DNA from: Schistosoma haematobium
Lineage: Eukaryota > Platyhelminthes > Trematoda > Strigeidida > Schistosomatidae
DNA length: 64,000 bases
Direction of reading: 5' to 3'
Assembly: GCF_000699445.3 (NCBI RefSeq)
Contig: NC_067198.1
Coordinates: forward strand, 7,624,801-7,688,800
The notes beneath the pieces were generated by a model. That model saw nothing but the letters and a program-made list of their open reading frames with translations, did not search any database and was not told the origin of the DNA. Shown here piece after piece: positions 34,018 through 45,842 of this stretch (the stretch's first letter is position 1; each line of letters opens with the position of its first letter). A program made the translations under genes and the position numbers.

Positions 34018-34470
34018 TAAATATTGGTATAAGAGGGCACCAAATATATATGCGCCACACTGTGTGTGCGGGCTGTAATACTGCCCGGGTGCCCAGACCG
34101 AAGCAGGTGGTCATCTTAGGGGGGCCACATCCCGAGCCTTTGACCTAAAGGTCTAACCCACAAGGCAGTGGAGCATCGTAAGGAGATGCAGTCCCATGGT
34201 AGCCAGGGACCGAAAATTGGTTCATACGCCATTTGTTCCTGCAGGATACTGGAGCCCATATGCACCATTGGTTTGGGATCCGGTTAAAGCTCCGGACATT
34301 CGCTTTTCGTCCTCTCATTTTCGTAAACAACATCCCCGCCACGAGAAGGCAGTGAGTAGGACTTCCCTGGCAGAGGCTGTATACGCGTGGCCGTGTGAGA
34401 GTATTTTGAGAAGAGTTGACTCCCAACTCTCGGCCATACCAGGGCATTGGGGGACCTAGAGTAATCTAAG
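34018..34470 (+). repeat. unnamed GC-richer dispersed repeat
   Basis: It reads AAATATTGGTATAAGAGGGC, GGTGCCCAGACCGAAGCAGG and CCAGGGCATTGGGGGACCTA. Its first ~110 bases match the reverse complement of 21925-22050. Open frames exist on both strands (about 87 and 100 codons) but are mirror shadows without recognisable domains. Confidence 0.55.
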
Positions 34471-35394
34471 TGATTTTTGAGAGACTTTGGTAGCTTTGTT
34501 TTAACAAATTACCTGCAGAAAAACTGCTCTGAAAATGACAAGTAGTAACGCAAACCTATTGAGACAAATGATCAATAGGGTCAAGTTGGGAGACATTTCT
34601 GCTGAAAAACGCGATTGTCACATTCTAAAGCGGCAGCAGAATAATAGACATATCTATCATTATAATAGTTGTAAGTCTAGTGCAAGATCATAGACTATAC
34701 CAATTACTAAGCAATATTTTACCAATTTAACAAGCTAAGAATGTTATCACAAACACATGGGTCCCTACGAAATGTCTACAAACAATCCTGAGTAATGACC
34801 CAAGCGTGAAGACAATGATTTGAGTTCGTCTATGTGAAAGATCGTTCCCTTCAAATGGCATTAACATGGATTATAATTTCGAAGTGAACCTAGTCTTGGA
34901 GAAGTTAACTTGATTAGAATGTATAGATAACCTTCAAACGACGCTAAAGTGACTTTGAGGCAACTTACCTATTTACTGGGGTCAAGATATTATTGTAAGT
35001 TAATATAAAGAATAAGAATTAGAATCTAGAGTCAGAAACTGCGGTTACGAAGTGTGTCAAATCCAAATTAACCGCAATCGAAACTGTCAAAGTATTCCAA
35101 TTAGTTGCAGATTCCGATCTGCGAATTAGGACAGGATTATGACGGTCTGTGCTATATCTTCGCTGATAAGATTCCACGATTGTTTAATTTCCTGCTGAAT
35201 GTGAGGAGGGCACTCTTTCGGTAGTAGGTTCTGAGTTCAGCAGTTAAAAATATCCACAAAATAAATAGTTCCTTATTTCTTCAATATTGATGATGACCTC
35301 ATCAGTTTTACTGGATTCACTTAACTAAAGGCTCCTGGTCACGTATTTGCTCCAAATAACGCCGTTTTATGCTTTTCCTACAACCGTTAGTCTG
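34471..35394. other. unassigned intergenic stretch
   Basis: No gene or repeat was recognised. Confidence 0.35.
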
Positions 35395-35640
35395 CTTAGT
35401 TCAAACGATCCTCGAGATATCGATAGCCTTTTAAATATAACCTTGATCCCCTTCAGTTGTGCTTTCTGATTTGGCTGAGTTGACATACTTCGATTATAAA
35501 GGTGTTACGTGCAAAGGCGTTGTCAAACCCCGAATGCTTGTGGCATCTGTAGTGTTGAGCCCGACGTGATTTGGTACACTAATCCGGTAACTGTGTGTCT
35601 GTCCCTTATTGAAGCATCATACTCCATATCTTAATTTCTA
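35395..35640 (+). repeat. CsRn1-like 5' LTR region (degraded)
   Basis: GATCCCCTTCAGTT, TATAAAGGTGTTACGTGC, CCGACGTGATTTGGTACACT and AACTGTGTGTCTGTCCC match the LTR-like stretches at 15896-16095 and, inverted, 14890-15060. It precedes a CsRn1-like gag. The ends were not determined. Confidence 0.6.
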
Positions 35641-35715
35641 TTTTTACATACTGTTATATTGTTTTCATATTTTTGAATATTTTTTTCTCGTTCATTGGTA
35701 TAGTTTATATTAATC

Positions 35716-36896
35716 ATGGAGGAACAGGCTCCTAAGTTATTTAACATTAAGACTCTTTCTCCTCCCTCAATTCAGTTAACGCTATTCTGGCCCAACAATA
35801 TAGAAACTTGGTTCTGCCACGCAGAAGCTGACTTCGATGAGCACTCCATGACAGACCTACGTGCACTGTTTCTCGCAGCAGTGGAAGCACTAACGCGCGA
35901 TTTTAATAGGCACGGCACATCTAACATGTCTAATAATGATGTTCCTGATCCTTATGAATATTTGAAAGGAGCTATCCTTAAACGTGGAGACCTAACCGAC
36001 CGACAAATTTAAGTCCAACTCTCCTACGACACAGAACTACAATATGGCTCAGCAGCAAAATGTTGCCAAAATTCGATAGGTCATTTGTCAGCGGACTTTC
36101 GACGAAGACCCGTTTAGACAGCACTTATTGTTTAAACTTCCCCAACCGGAACATGCAGCGCTTGTATCACTTCAAAATAACTCTAGATGCATTACCTACA
36201 TCTGCTAACCAGCTCCTCAAGGTCACTGGAACTCCTAGGTCCGAGGTTTATTCTGTCAAAGAAAAGCCTCAAATGACACGACATGACGTTACTGGCCTCT
36301 GTAATACTCTGACACGTTACCTTAGTATTTACCATGATTGTAGGCCCTCACGAACCTCTCGCAGTGGTTTTTCAAAGAAGCGATCGGCCTCTAGGTCACG
36401 AGGGACGAACAAACCTGATTGGTGCTTGCATCACAATAAGTATGGTTAATCTCCGAAGTGTAGAAAACCCTGCAGTTTCCTGATCTCCGAACCAACCGGC
36501 ACTAACAAGGCTTCGGGAAACTTCCAGGCCGGCACACGTTTACAACAACCGTGGCCGGAGAAACTAGCCATCCGTTGTACATCACTGATGTGATAGCGAA
36601 AATTCACTGTCTCGATGACACTGCTGCAGAAGTTAACTTCCAGAAATCTCTGACGACTGTCCGCCTAAACCGGCTCGCAACTGACAGAAAGCAAATGGGA
36701 AACTGATCACCACATATGGTAAGCGGCATATTTATCTTAATGTGAATTGACGGAAAACTATTGATTGTATTTTTGTTGTCGCAGATGTTTCTATGCCAAT
36801 CGTTGGTATAGACCTGCTACAGCATCGTAATCTACTGATTGACACGCTCAAACGAAGGTTAGAAAATACTAAATTATCTGTTTTCGTGTCTTCATT
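35716..36896 (+). pseudogene. CsRn1-like gag and protease relic (plus strand)
   Basis: The gag N-terminus (35716-36012) aligns with that at 14748 (minus). After stops and a shift, gag continues at 36060-36449 with SEVYSVKEKPQMTRHDVTGL and the zinc finger start WCLHHNKYG, followed by a TAA where the finger should run on to CRKPC. The protease remnant near 36590-36850 retains FVVADVSMPIVGIDLLQH, but the DTGA active site is lost (DDTAAEVN-like). The copy is clearly dead. It is cut at about 36900 by a minus-strand PLE, and pol resumes after 38345. Confidence 0.78.
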
Positions 36897-37284
36897 TTCT
36901 TTTCATACACATAGCTCCCCTTATCATTTTGGAAAGGACAAGAACAAAGATTCTACCAAAATAGCATAAATTCATTTTATTTCGTAGGTTCTCGTCAGCT
37001 GCTTACAACCTGTGATATTTAAAAAGCATAATTGCATAATGGGTTTAAATTGCTTACTGAATATTGTAAATATATACCTAATGTAAAAGAATATTCTACA
37101 ACATTAATTGTGACAACAGTTCAAAAGTGGGTTAGAAACAATTGATTACATAATGGATAAACATTGATAGGATTATAATGAGTAGAGTTCATTTGAAAGA
37201 TAGTTGAAAAAATAAAATAAATGTTGTAATAAATACAAAAGAAAAAAAGAAAAAAATTTTTAAGGTGCAGTGAAGGAATATTTG

Positions 37285-37938
37285 TCACCAGGGCAAGGAA
37301 AGATTAATTACCGTCTCCTTTTGAATACATAGGTCCGGTTTTTGACGCCTGATAGCAATGGCTCCAGCAAACTTCAGAAGACTGGAGTTTAGCTGCCTAC
37401 TAATCACCCTAAAGGATTGTAAGGTATGTCCTGTATCAAGGAGATGTTTGGTGATTGCACTCTTCAGAGTCTTTCTTTCCCTTGTTCTAAGACTTTTTGG
37501 AACATGTTCAAAAAATCTAAGATGTGCTTTCCTTTCAGTTCGGCCGATGTTGCTTCTTTGGCAGGTACACGTAAATTTATAAATACAGTTGGCGGTAAAA
37601 TGAAAGGGTTGCTTGTCAATCTTTGATTGGGTTATTGAACGTGTTGTTTTATAGAGAGTTATGAGTTTAGCAGAGGGATAAGTTCTGACTAGAGCAGTGT
37701 TCAGTCTCCTGTTGATTATTTGTGCGACGTTATCACCTTTAAACTTAAGATTTATATATACTGGCTTCCTATTGACCGTAGTTATTTCCATCTTGTTTTC
37801 TTTAGGCTTTTTATATTTATTAATAAACTTTTGTGGATAAAAGTTGTCTTTTAGACATTTTTCTACGTTCATAAAATTTTCTTCCAGTTTGTCGATGGTA
37901 CATATCTTTTCTACCCTGTAAAATAGTGCTTTAACCAA
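37285..37938 (-). pseudogene. PLE C-terminal region with GIY-YIG endonuclease
   Basis: A 217-codon open frame has the PLE linker (KPVYINLKFKGDNVAQIINR, TYPSAKLITLYKTTRSI) and then the GIY-YIG domain CIYKFTCTCQRSNIGRTERK, AHLRFFEHVPKSLR, SAITKHLLDTGHTL. The second motif is SNIGRT rather than Y-I-G. It ends RRQKPDLCIQKETV. PLE endonucleases nick the target for primed reverse transcription. The domain itself is uninterrupted, but the element's RT is truncated. Confidence 0.85.
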
Positions 37939-38007
37939 TGCCTTCTTGTAACTAATTGGACAAAAACTATTGAAATTCAGGTAGAGGCCATTCCAATTAA
38001 TTTTTCT

Positions 38008-38253
38008 TTAAACTGAACGTTGAACGGTCCCGTTTCCCCTGTGTTTTATAGCAGCATCCAGAAGGTGGAACATTTCGTTCCGTTCGTGCTCCATAGTGAA
38101 ATGTATGTTAGTGTAAGCGTTATTGAAACGTTTCAGCAGGCGGATTGCATGCTGTTTATTGTTACAGATAATAAATGTGTCGTCCACATATCTAAAGTAT
38201 TCCGTTGTTTCACTAATTGCCTGTTTAAGTAACGTGATTTCAAGATACCCCAT
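38008..38253 (-). pseudogene. PLE reverse transcriptase remnant
   Basis: An open frame of 81 codons includes YLEITLLKQAISETTEYFRY, VDDTFIICNN (active site) and LLDAAIKHRGNGT, just upstream of the GIY-YIG part. Confidence 0.8.
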
Positions 38254-38345
38254 AAAAATATCTGCCGTAATTGGACCTAGTGGGCTTCCTATTGCTACGC
38301 TATCGATTTGGCGATATATGGTTGTTATCCCTGGTCAGTTTTAAG

Positions 38346-40570
38346 CACATAATCACAGTATGACACTGGCAATATTACATGTTACATCACGACTACATGA
38401 CCAACTGTATTCTGGAAAGCGAGCCGACTAGCTCTCGTAAAGCCAAGGTTAGTCAAAAACTAAATCAACCACATGATGGACTTGGATATTATTTGTCCAT
38501 CGAACAGCCAATGTGCATCGCCCTTTCGCATGGTTCCCAATGAGGACAACAACAATTAGCGCCAAACTGGTGACTATCAGCGACCAAATGTGAAAACCTC
38601 TCCTGATCGCTATCGATTGCCTCATATTCACGACATGACAGCCACCTTAAAATTTATAACAACTGTTTTTGTTCGAAGATCAGTTTCGTTAAAACACATA
38701 ACCAAATTTTCATAGCTACCCAGAACCGACCACAGTCAAGCAGTTACATACGTCCAGTGGGCTGGTAAGTTTTTATCGATGGTTCATACCATCTCTTATG
38801 AGACCCTTGACAGACCAACTTTGTAGAAACGAGTAAATCATCAATTTGGATGACAACACGAACAGAGCATTCTCCAAAATTAGGGAAATTGTTACAAAAG
38901 CACATTAGGATATCACAGCAGCCTTTAGTATCGCAGCAGAAGCATCAGGCTTGACAATCGGAGGAGTCTTATAACAATGGGTAAACAACAGATGGTAACC
39001 TTTGACATTCTTCTCGAGATGCTTTCAAGACACTGAATCGAGGCATAACATTTCCGGTAGGGAAATCCTATCACTTGAAACACTATGGGAGACCAAGGAT
39101 TCACTGTGTTCGCCAACCACAAACCTCTCACGTACTCTTTGAGCGCGTCTTCAAACAAGTACTCTTTCTGAAAGTCTTGACAACTGGACCACGCTTTGCA
39201 GATACATACAACACATTTCTGGGTAAACAATATAGCTGTTGACCCCTTGTCTCGTATAACTTCAATGAAACTTTTCAAAGGAATAATTCTCCTTAAATTC
39301 GCTCAGCTACAGATAGAAGAAGCTAATCTTCAGCACTAGTTATCTTCGACAACTTTGAAACTATGGGCCAAGCAAACGGGAGCAGGCAAGTAAACTTTAC
39401 TACGTGACACATCTACAAGTGAGGACCGTTCAGTCGTGCCAAAACATTATCGACACAACGTCTTCAATACATTATACAAACGTTTTCATCCAGGTTTTCA
39501 AGCAACCATCAATCTCATAGCAGAAAGATTTTGTTAACCAGGTATGAATAAAAACGTGAAGAAACGGACACGCCCTTGCGTAAGCTACTAGGAATCTAAA
39601 GCCATTAGATACGGCAAACGTTCCATGGGCTCTTTTACAACTTCGAACGCCCGTTTCGACTATGTTCACGTGGATTTGGTAGGACTCTTACCAGGTTCAA
39701 ATAGATATTCTTATCTTTTAACTTACGTAGATAGTTTCACTCGATGTCTAGAAGCAGTACCCATCAAGGACATTATTACTGAGATACAGACCGGCTTCTT
39801 CGTCGAATGATGGTAGTAAACTTTCGCTGCCCCTCAAATATCAGTACAGGCTGTGGGCGCTAGTTTGAATCCGGACTTATCCGTTGTCTTGCTACACTAC
39901 TAGAAATCACACCGTTCCAAATGACCGCCTACTACTCACAGGCAATTTGGTTGGCAGGACGATTTCACCGGCTGTTTAAAGCTTCACCACCAGCTGCAAA
40001 AGCTTCACAGAGGAACGAAGATCTTTCACTCGTTCCACTCGATATTCGCCATGCAGTGAAACCTGACAATGGATACACTGCAGATGAACGAGTTCAAGGA
40101 ACGACACGCCGACTTCCATGAGAATTTGTGAATCCTCCGTATTCGTCATTGAATATGGGTGTAAACTCTCACACGAGCAAGTTTGTGAATGCTATGAGTT
40201 CAGTTAAACCGGTTTTCACTAGACCGCAAATAATTAGTGGTTTTGTTCAACCTGCCCTGCGATATAATGCACACATTTTTGTCTGTCACGTTTCATTACG
40301 AAGATCTGTCAAAACGGTATACGTAAGAATCTTCAAAGTCCTTCAGCGTGAACCTAAGTACTATAACATCAATGAAGACGGAAACAATGATAGCAGAAGC
40401 ATCAATCTTCTCAATGCCGTGTATTTAGTAGGACACCGCCGTTATATCGACTCTCCTCCAGTGCAATCGAACGACACAAGCCCTGTAGTTCTAATGGACA
40501 CGAACCACATGGCTTTTGAAGACAGGCATATAATTTCTGAAATAACTTGTATTCAACAATTGACACGAAG
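38346..40570 (+). pseudogene. CsRn1-like pol relic: RT, RNase H, integrase
   Basis: Across frames and stops one reads DLDIICPSNSQCASPFRMVP (38470-38530), TGDYQRP, FTVFANHKPLTYSLSASSNK (39090-39160), WVNNIAVDPLSRI (39220-39255), then the integrase core FDYVHVDLVGLLPGSNRYSYLLTYVD (39655-39735) with RCLEAVPIKDI, and the pol tail FVNPPYSSLN near 40120. The order is that of a Ty3/gypsy pol. Numerous stops make it non-functional. A gap between RT and RNase H suggests an internal deletion. Downstream LTR not identified. Confidence 0.72.
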
Positions 40571-40914
40571 AGGAGGTTGATTATGGAGAACGCGAGAAAC
40601 GTAATTCAATAGATCGGCCGGCATGGCTCAGCCTTTCAGGCGTGGTCATTTTTGTGTAACTTGTCTCTTCTATTCACATTAAATTTATAGCTCTATCTCC
40701 GGTCTAAATGTGTTCTCCAACATATGTTGGTGATTCTCATGATAAAACGAGTCAGCCTAGACAATTATATGATCTTAAAGATCAGGTAATTATATCATGA
40801 CACCTACGATCTTGGGATTAGGTCTATTATTAGAGCAGTTGATTACTTATTTACGCCTGTTACCCCTCGTGGAGGAGCACAGGCCACCCAGCAACACTCT
40901 CCATTCAATCCTGT
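40571..40914. other. unassigned spacer
   Basis: It may include the decayed 3' LTR of the CsRn1-like copy, but no alignment could be made by eye. Confidence 0.3.
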
Positions 40915-41055
40915 CCACCTGTAGCTCTTCAAGAGTTACTGCCAGTATCAAGCCCGGGTACAGGAGGAGGGTTGGGCATGGTGTTAGCGACCCCATCTCA
41001 CAGAAGACCACTTCCTCAAAAAACGCCAACCAGAAAAATAATTCGAACCATTATT
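40915..41055 (+). repeat. leader fragment of an RTE-like LINE
   Basis: CTGTAGCTCTTCAAGAGTTA, AAGCCCGGGTACAGGAGGAG, GGTTGGGCATGG and GCCAACCAGAAAAATAATTC match the leader of copies A and B (2800-2945) at perhaps 80-85%. No coding part follows. Confidence 0.75.
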
Positions 41056-42350
41056 GAAGCGGTGCTAATGACCAACCTAAATCATTAATTTACAACCCCA
41101 CAATTACGATTCCCCACATAATAATCAACAGTCACTAAAATATAGTGAATCTAAATTACCATTGTACACTTTTCCATTGATGAGTTGTGCCACATGCCCG
41201 TTTAAATTGGGGGAAGATGACCAAATGCTGCCACACATCTCAAGCGTAATGCATTGGATTTACTGGAATCACTTAGCTGATGGTGTTTGATCATGCTTCT
41301 GCAACACATCACGATAGGGTACGCCGTGCTACACATCCCACCTAACTGTCAGCTATATTAAACCTAATGGTGATTTACCACACAGACTCATGAAGGAGTC
41401 CTCGAAGTTTGTTTTTCTTCTGCTATTATCTTCAACTATTCCTCAGTCAGGAGTAATTACCCTCGGCCTGGAAGGAGATACTTGTAGAGTTATGGTGTAT
41501 TATGGCATTAGTACTACTCTAATAATAGACCTAATCCTAAAATTGAACATTTGTCTTGATGTAACTGAGTAATCTATGAGATCTTACGTGGAGGTCACAT
41601 CATTGTCTCCATGGACTCATAGTATCGTAACGGTTATCAATATATGATGGAGAACACATTCAGGCTGGAGACAGATCAACATATCTAATAAGGGTAGAAA
41701 TAATGTTATATAAGATCACGCCTGCAAGGCTGAACCATGCCATCCGATCAACTCGAAATAATTCAATTCCTTCTTCCCGCCTTCTCCATCGTCGGGTCTT
41801 TCTCCGCGTTAAATATTGAGTATCTAGTTACCCGGCTGTCTAGTGTTCAGCTTTAAGGATTGTGTGGTTAGGGCTCAATGCCACTACACATACTCATACA
41901 TATAATAGGTATTAGACAGAAAGCAACCAATTAACAACCGCCTGCCCTGCTCTGTTTACTAGTCAAATTTATCGAAAAGGCGATTGATATACTCTCTGAA
42001 TGGCATTACGGTTTTTTTATCTGGTAGATCCTATAACACACATCAGTTGACTCCATAGAAAAGCTCATCTATCCCACCGAAATACAACTATACGACACCT
42101 TTTGGCTTCTTAGACGTCTTAAAAGTGTTCGAAAGATTTAATTAATACATCCAGCCGTATAAACTGAATTCTATGAACATGAGCGAGTTTTTGATGTACA
42201 GGCCCTTAGATTCACTAGACTAGTGATCATAAAATGTTAGTCTATAATCCTTTGTCAAACTGGTTTTCAGTAGCAAATGGAGTACCACTAAGTCATTACC
42301 CTGTGTATTTGTTTATTTATTACTTTGTAGTGGCTTACATTTATCAAGAG
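41056..42350. other. unassigned intergenic stretch
   Basis: Only short frames were seen; nothing could be supported. Confidence 0.35.
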
Positions 42351-42665
42351 AACACGATTGGTTTAATGAAAACAATTATTATTATAGCCAATTGTACCAG
42401 TGACTGTTTTAATGTGCTCTTTGTTTAGCTGTGCTAAAAACATCCATTATACTTACTTCGATCGTGACCTCGCGCGAATCCGGTTACGCTCAGTAACCAA
42501 GCTTGTATCCTAACACGTTCTCGGTATTCTTTCGATACCACGAGATCGCTAGCAAATATATCTCGACTTGATCCATTAACTGCCTTCTGATATTTGGCTT
42601 CCGAGGGATTTTATGGATATCCTGGCACGCGTTCCTTTGTGGTGGTGTTCATAATCAACTGGAAC
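42351..42665 (+). repeat. dispersed repeat, copy 1 (upstream of alpha2/delta exon 1)
   Basis: GAAAACAATTATTATTATAG, CCAATTGTACCAGTGACTGT, TTCGATACCACGAGATCG and GTGGTGGTGTTCATAATCAA match 47809-48125 in the same orientation at moderate identity. The family is unknown; an old LTR is one possibility. Confidence 0.6.
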
Positions 42666-43962
42666 TAGACGTCACGCTACAAACTGATCAACTCTCTTGA
42701 CTCTCGAACACTTTTTCATTAATATGACTTCATAATCTGACCTCGGTTAAACGTGACACTCTAAAAAACCTACAAACAGATTTCTAAAGCACCTCTTCCT
42801 ATTAGCACCAGTAAATATATAACTTTAATAGTGGACAGCGCTGACTTCACACCCATCGAGTGCTTCCTGTTATCACTCTATAACTACTAGAAATAACCTA
42901 ATCGCTAATCCTTCTTACACTCTAGATGTCCCTTCCGATTAACGTTTTGCAGCTAATAAAGCACAGACAACGCTGAAGTTTATTTCTAGAACACTCGACA
43001 ATTCGACTCAGAAATTATTCAAATCTTTTCAATCTTTAACCAAAGTGTCATTTGATAAGAAAGCTCAAGTTATCTCCTTTTATCTTAGGAGGATATTGCT
43101 GCTCTGGAACATATTTCATGGAAGAGTTGTTACATTGTCCTCCGACTAAAACACAAATCATACTTAGCTCTCTTAGGGGCACTTGACTCGAATTTAATGC
43201 TGTAGATGATGACTAGGTCGGACATTATCATGAAATCGTTGCGTCTTCTTTTTTCAAAAGAGACATCAGTTTTGGTGGAGTTTTGTTCTCTGAGCTGGAT
43301 AGTATGGTCATGGAGCTTTCATCTCTGTTACGCACAATATCATTAGAACTAAGCCTACCTAAAGTTTTTACTGATGATATCGTGCAGAATAACGATGAAG
43401 GCCTCATTACGAACTAGGCTTGTTTCTCTACTATTTTCTCCATTTCAACCAACCGACCTCCTACTTGCTAATGTGGTTGCTGCTGGTATTCAGATACAAG
43501 AGCACCCACCCTGATTAAAAGGTACATAAGCCTACTAATAGCTACCATACTGACTAGAATTAAAGCAGTTGAGCAGTTAGATAACCGCCCATTAGACAAT
43601 ACAATAACCATACCGAAGTAAGGGCAAGGCAGTCAGTCTCTATATGCGAGCTTGTCACAATGGTATTAGGTAGTGGAACTCAAGTACACTCGCGAACCAA
43701 ATGTATCAGTACCGAAATACTAGTCATATTTAATGAGATTATTGTAACGTTGAAACTGGGAAAGTTTAAGTGATCACAAATAAACATGTGAAATCATCCC
43801 ATCGGACCAATAAACACGCATTAAAAAATCTATAGATTTAAGACAGGTCATCAGAAATTTGGCACAAACACTAGTTTGCCGTAAGAACATTGAGTATTAT
43901 ACGTGCTGTTTTAGTCTACTGTCGTTACCTAATTATGAGTTGATAACTTTTTAAAGTACAAA
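42666..43962. other. 5' flank of the alpha2/delta gene
   Basis: No open frame of note. Promoter or 5' UTR exons may be here, but no signal is convincing. Confidence 0.35.
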
Positions 43963-44112
43963 ATGTATTCACGCTTTAGCATAGTTATTTTATTTGGATT
44001 TGTCCTATCACTTTCCCATTTGGATGTTGAGGGGATTAATAATCTGCAAAATGCAAAACAGTTCTTTAAGAATATATTACACAATACAGCTAAGAAGTCG
44101 GCATTTGTTAAT
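43963..44112 (+). CDS. calcium channel alpha2/delta subunit, coding exon 1 (signal peptide)
   Basis: Alpha2/delta subunits are extracellular auxiliary proteins that promote surface delivery of voltage-gated calcium channels. This exon encodes residues 1-50 and starts at ATG 43963. Residues about 5-18 (FSIVILFGFVLSLS) form the hydrophobic core of a signal peptide ending around Gly24. The donor is GTTAAT followed by GTATGT, phase 0. The exon alone is not diagnostic. It is included because its phase, strand and content fit the following exons, and because alpha2/delta proteins begin with a cleaved signal peptide. Confidence 0.75.
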
Positions 44113-45408
44113 GTATGTTGCTATAAAATAAAATGTTTTTAACCTACTAATAAACTTCGAAAAGTTATTTTGAAACCCCTTCAGTTTATAAAGTTACATG
44201 CGTGTGTCATTTTTGTTTCCGATCGACATCAAGTGGACTGTTTATAGCTCATGAACGCCTAACTTCGTTGTATTTTTGAGTGCATTTATATCGAAATAGC
44301 CATTTACTGCTTACTAGTCAAACGGTCTAGAAACTATTCACAGCTCATCGTCTCAGTTTAGATTGGAGTTCGTCTGAATTTCGCAGCATATCTGTTTTCA
44401 TTCAGATGTTACAATCTTGATAACAGTCTAGCATCTGAAACATTTTACTTAACTGAATGAGGACTTAACCTGTAGAAACCCCATAACTTACGGGAGTTTG
44501 CCGTTTATTTATCACCAGTAAGTGGGTGTACTGAAGAGTGTTTCCGAATGAGTTATGCTCTTGCAAGACTACTAGATTCCGAATTTTCAGATTTTCCTTT
44601 TGAAGAAGAAGACCGACGGAATGTGTTAGCGATGCGTTATGGTCTTTATGTCACAGGTTACTGAAAGCACTAGTTCATTGTGGTGAAGTACTGAGAGAGA
44701 CGTTTTCAGTACTTTTGTTATCTCCAGATACATGGAGACATTCTTAATCGAACGGACGTGAATTAATCATGTCATAGTTTCGCTTGACGGAAAGTTGAGA
44801 TCGTTTTGAAGTCCCTCGTCGTCGCCATCCACTTAACCAATACTCTGTCAATGCTCAAAAAACAACAGACCTTTAGAAATATATATTTTGTATGACCTTG
44901 TCTTCAAAGTCGATTGTCATTTGATTTATTTGTATTCAGTTCTAGTTACCATTCGTTGTTTGTGTAGCCATGGATCTATTCTAGTTGACCAGATTTAAAA
45001 AAAAGACAGTCAGTTAAAAGGAGGCAACCATATTCGTTACCAAGACTTTTGCTATATATATTTATGTGTAAGTTATTGATCTATATCGAGCATACTATGG
45101 TTCCCACCAAAAAAACGTAGAAGAGTGCAAGTAAAAGAAATATTTTTAAAAAATTTCATTAAACCTTGGCTGAAAGCGCACTCTCAACAATAAAAAAATC
45201 AGCTTAGGTCAAAAACAAGGTCCTAATAAAATGTTCTTTGCTTCACTTAAAAGAGTAAAATATAGTACTTAAAGGCATACTTCATAATTAACTCGTCGTT
45301 TACAAGATATCCAGAGACTATAAAAAAAGTCACCATTAAAAATTTTACAGCCAAAATCCCGAAAGAAAATTATATCGCCTCTCTTACAACTACGTTTTTT
45401 TACTGGTA
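44113..45408. other. alpha2/delta intron 1, first part
   Basis: AT-rich, with no recognised repeat or coding sequence. Confidence 0.4.
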
Positions 45409-45842
45409 ATTTTATCTACTACTTCAATTAATTCATTCAACAGACAGTGTTATTCGAACGGTAACAATTTGTCAATTCCTTTTTATTATTATTATTATCA
45501 TGTCTGTATAAGCATGTATGTTTGATTACGTATAACGGCCTACGCGCATAGTCCTCACTACACCTTAAATAGTAGTTGCTTAAAAGTCGCTCGATGAATC
45601 ACTTGCTTTCCCACATATATATGTGCTTGAATCTTATTAATTGATTCACTTCGTTTCGATTTGACTCGGAATCCGCCTATGTATTCGCTTGTTTGTGCGC
45701 ACCAGCCTTTCTGCTCAAATTCACTTTGTTTGCATTATGATCTGTGCTATCCAATAATAAACTGTAGTCGGCGCTTCGTGTTGCCTTCTGAATTTGTACA
45801 CTATCGGGATATACTTAATAAGGTTTATCAGGGTGATTGATA
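45409..45842 (-). repeat. 440-bp MITE-like repeat, inverted copy in alpha2/delta intron 1
   Basis: Reverse complement of 23872-24315, near-identical. It lies in intron 1 (44113-48995). Confidence 0.8.

Larger units (their letters stand above)
36901..38336 (-). mobile_element. 5'-truncated Penelope-like element inserted in the CsRn1-like copy
   Basis: The minus strand carries RT end motifs, a GIY-YIG domain and a 3' UTR. RT reads SVAIGSPLGPITADIFMGYL (38310-38240), YFRYVDDTFIICNN and NIHFTMEHERNEMFHLLDAA. A frameshift near 38000 leads to the second open frame (37938-37285). The 3' UTR (37284-36901) recurs at 56492-56962 with high similarity, so the family was recently active. The catalytic YVDD is intact, but the copy starts in the middle of RT. 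Confidence 0.85.

Noticed and set aside
34145..34459. Overlapping open frames on both strands (100 and 87 codons)
   Set aside because: They lie in a dispersed GC-richer repeat and mirror each other. Neither shows a domain.
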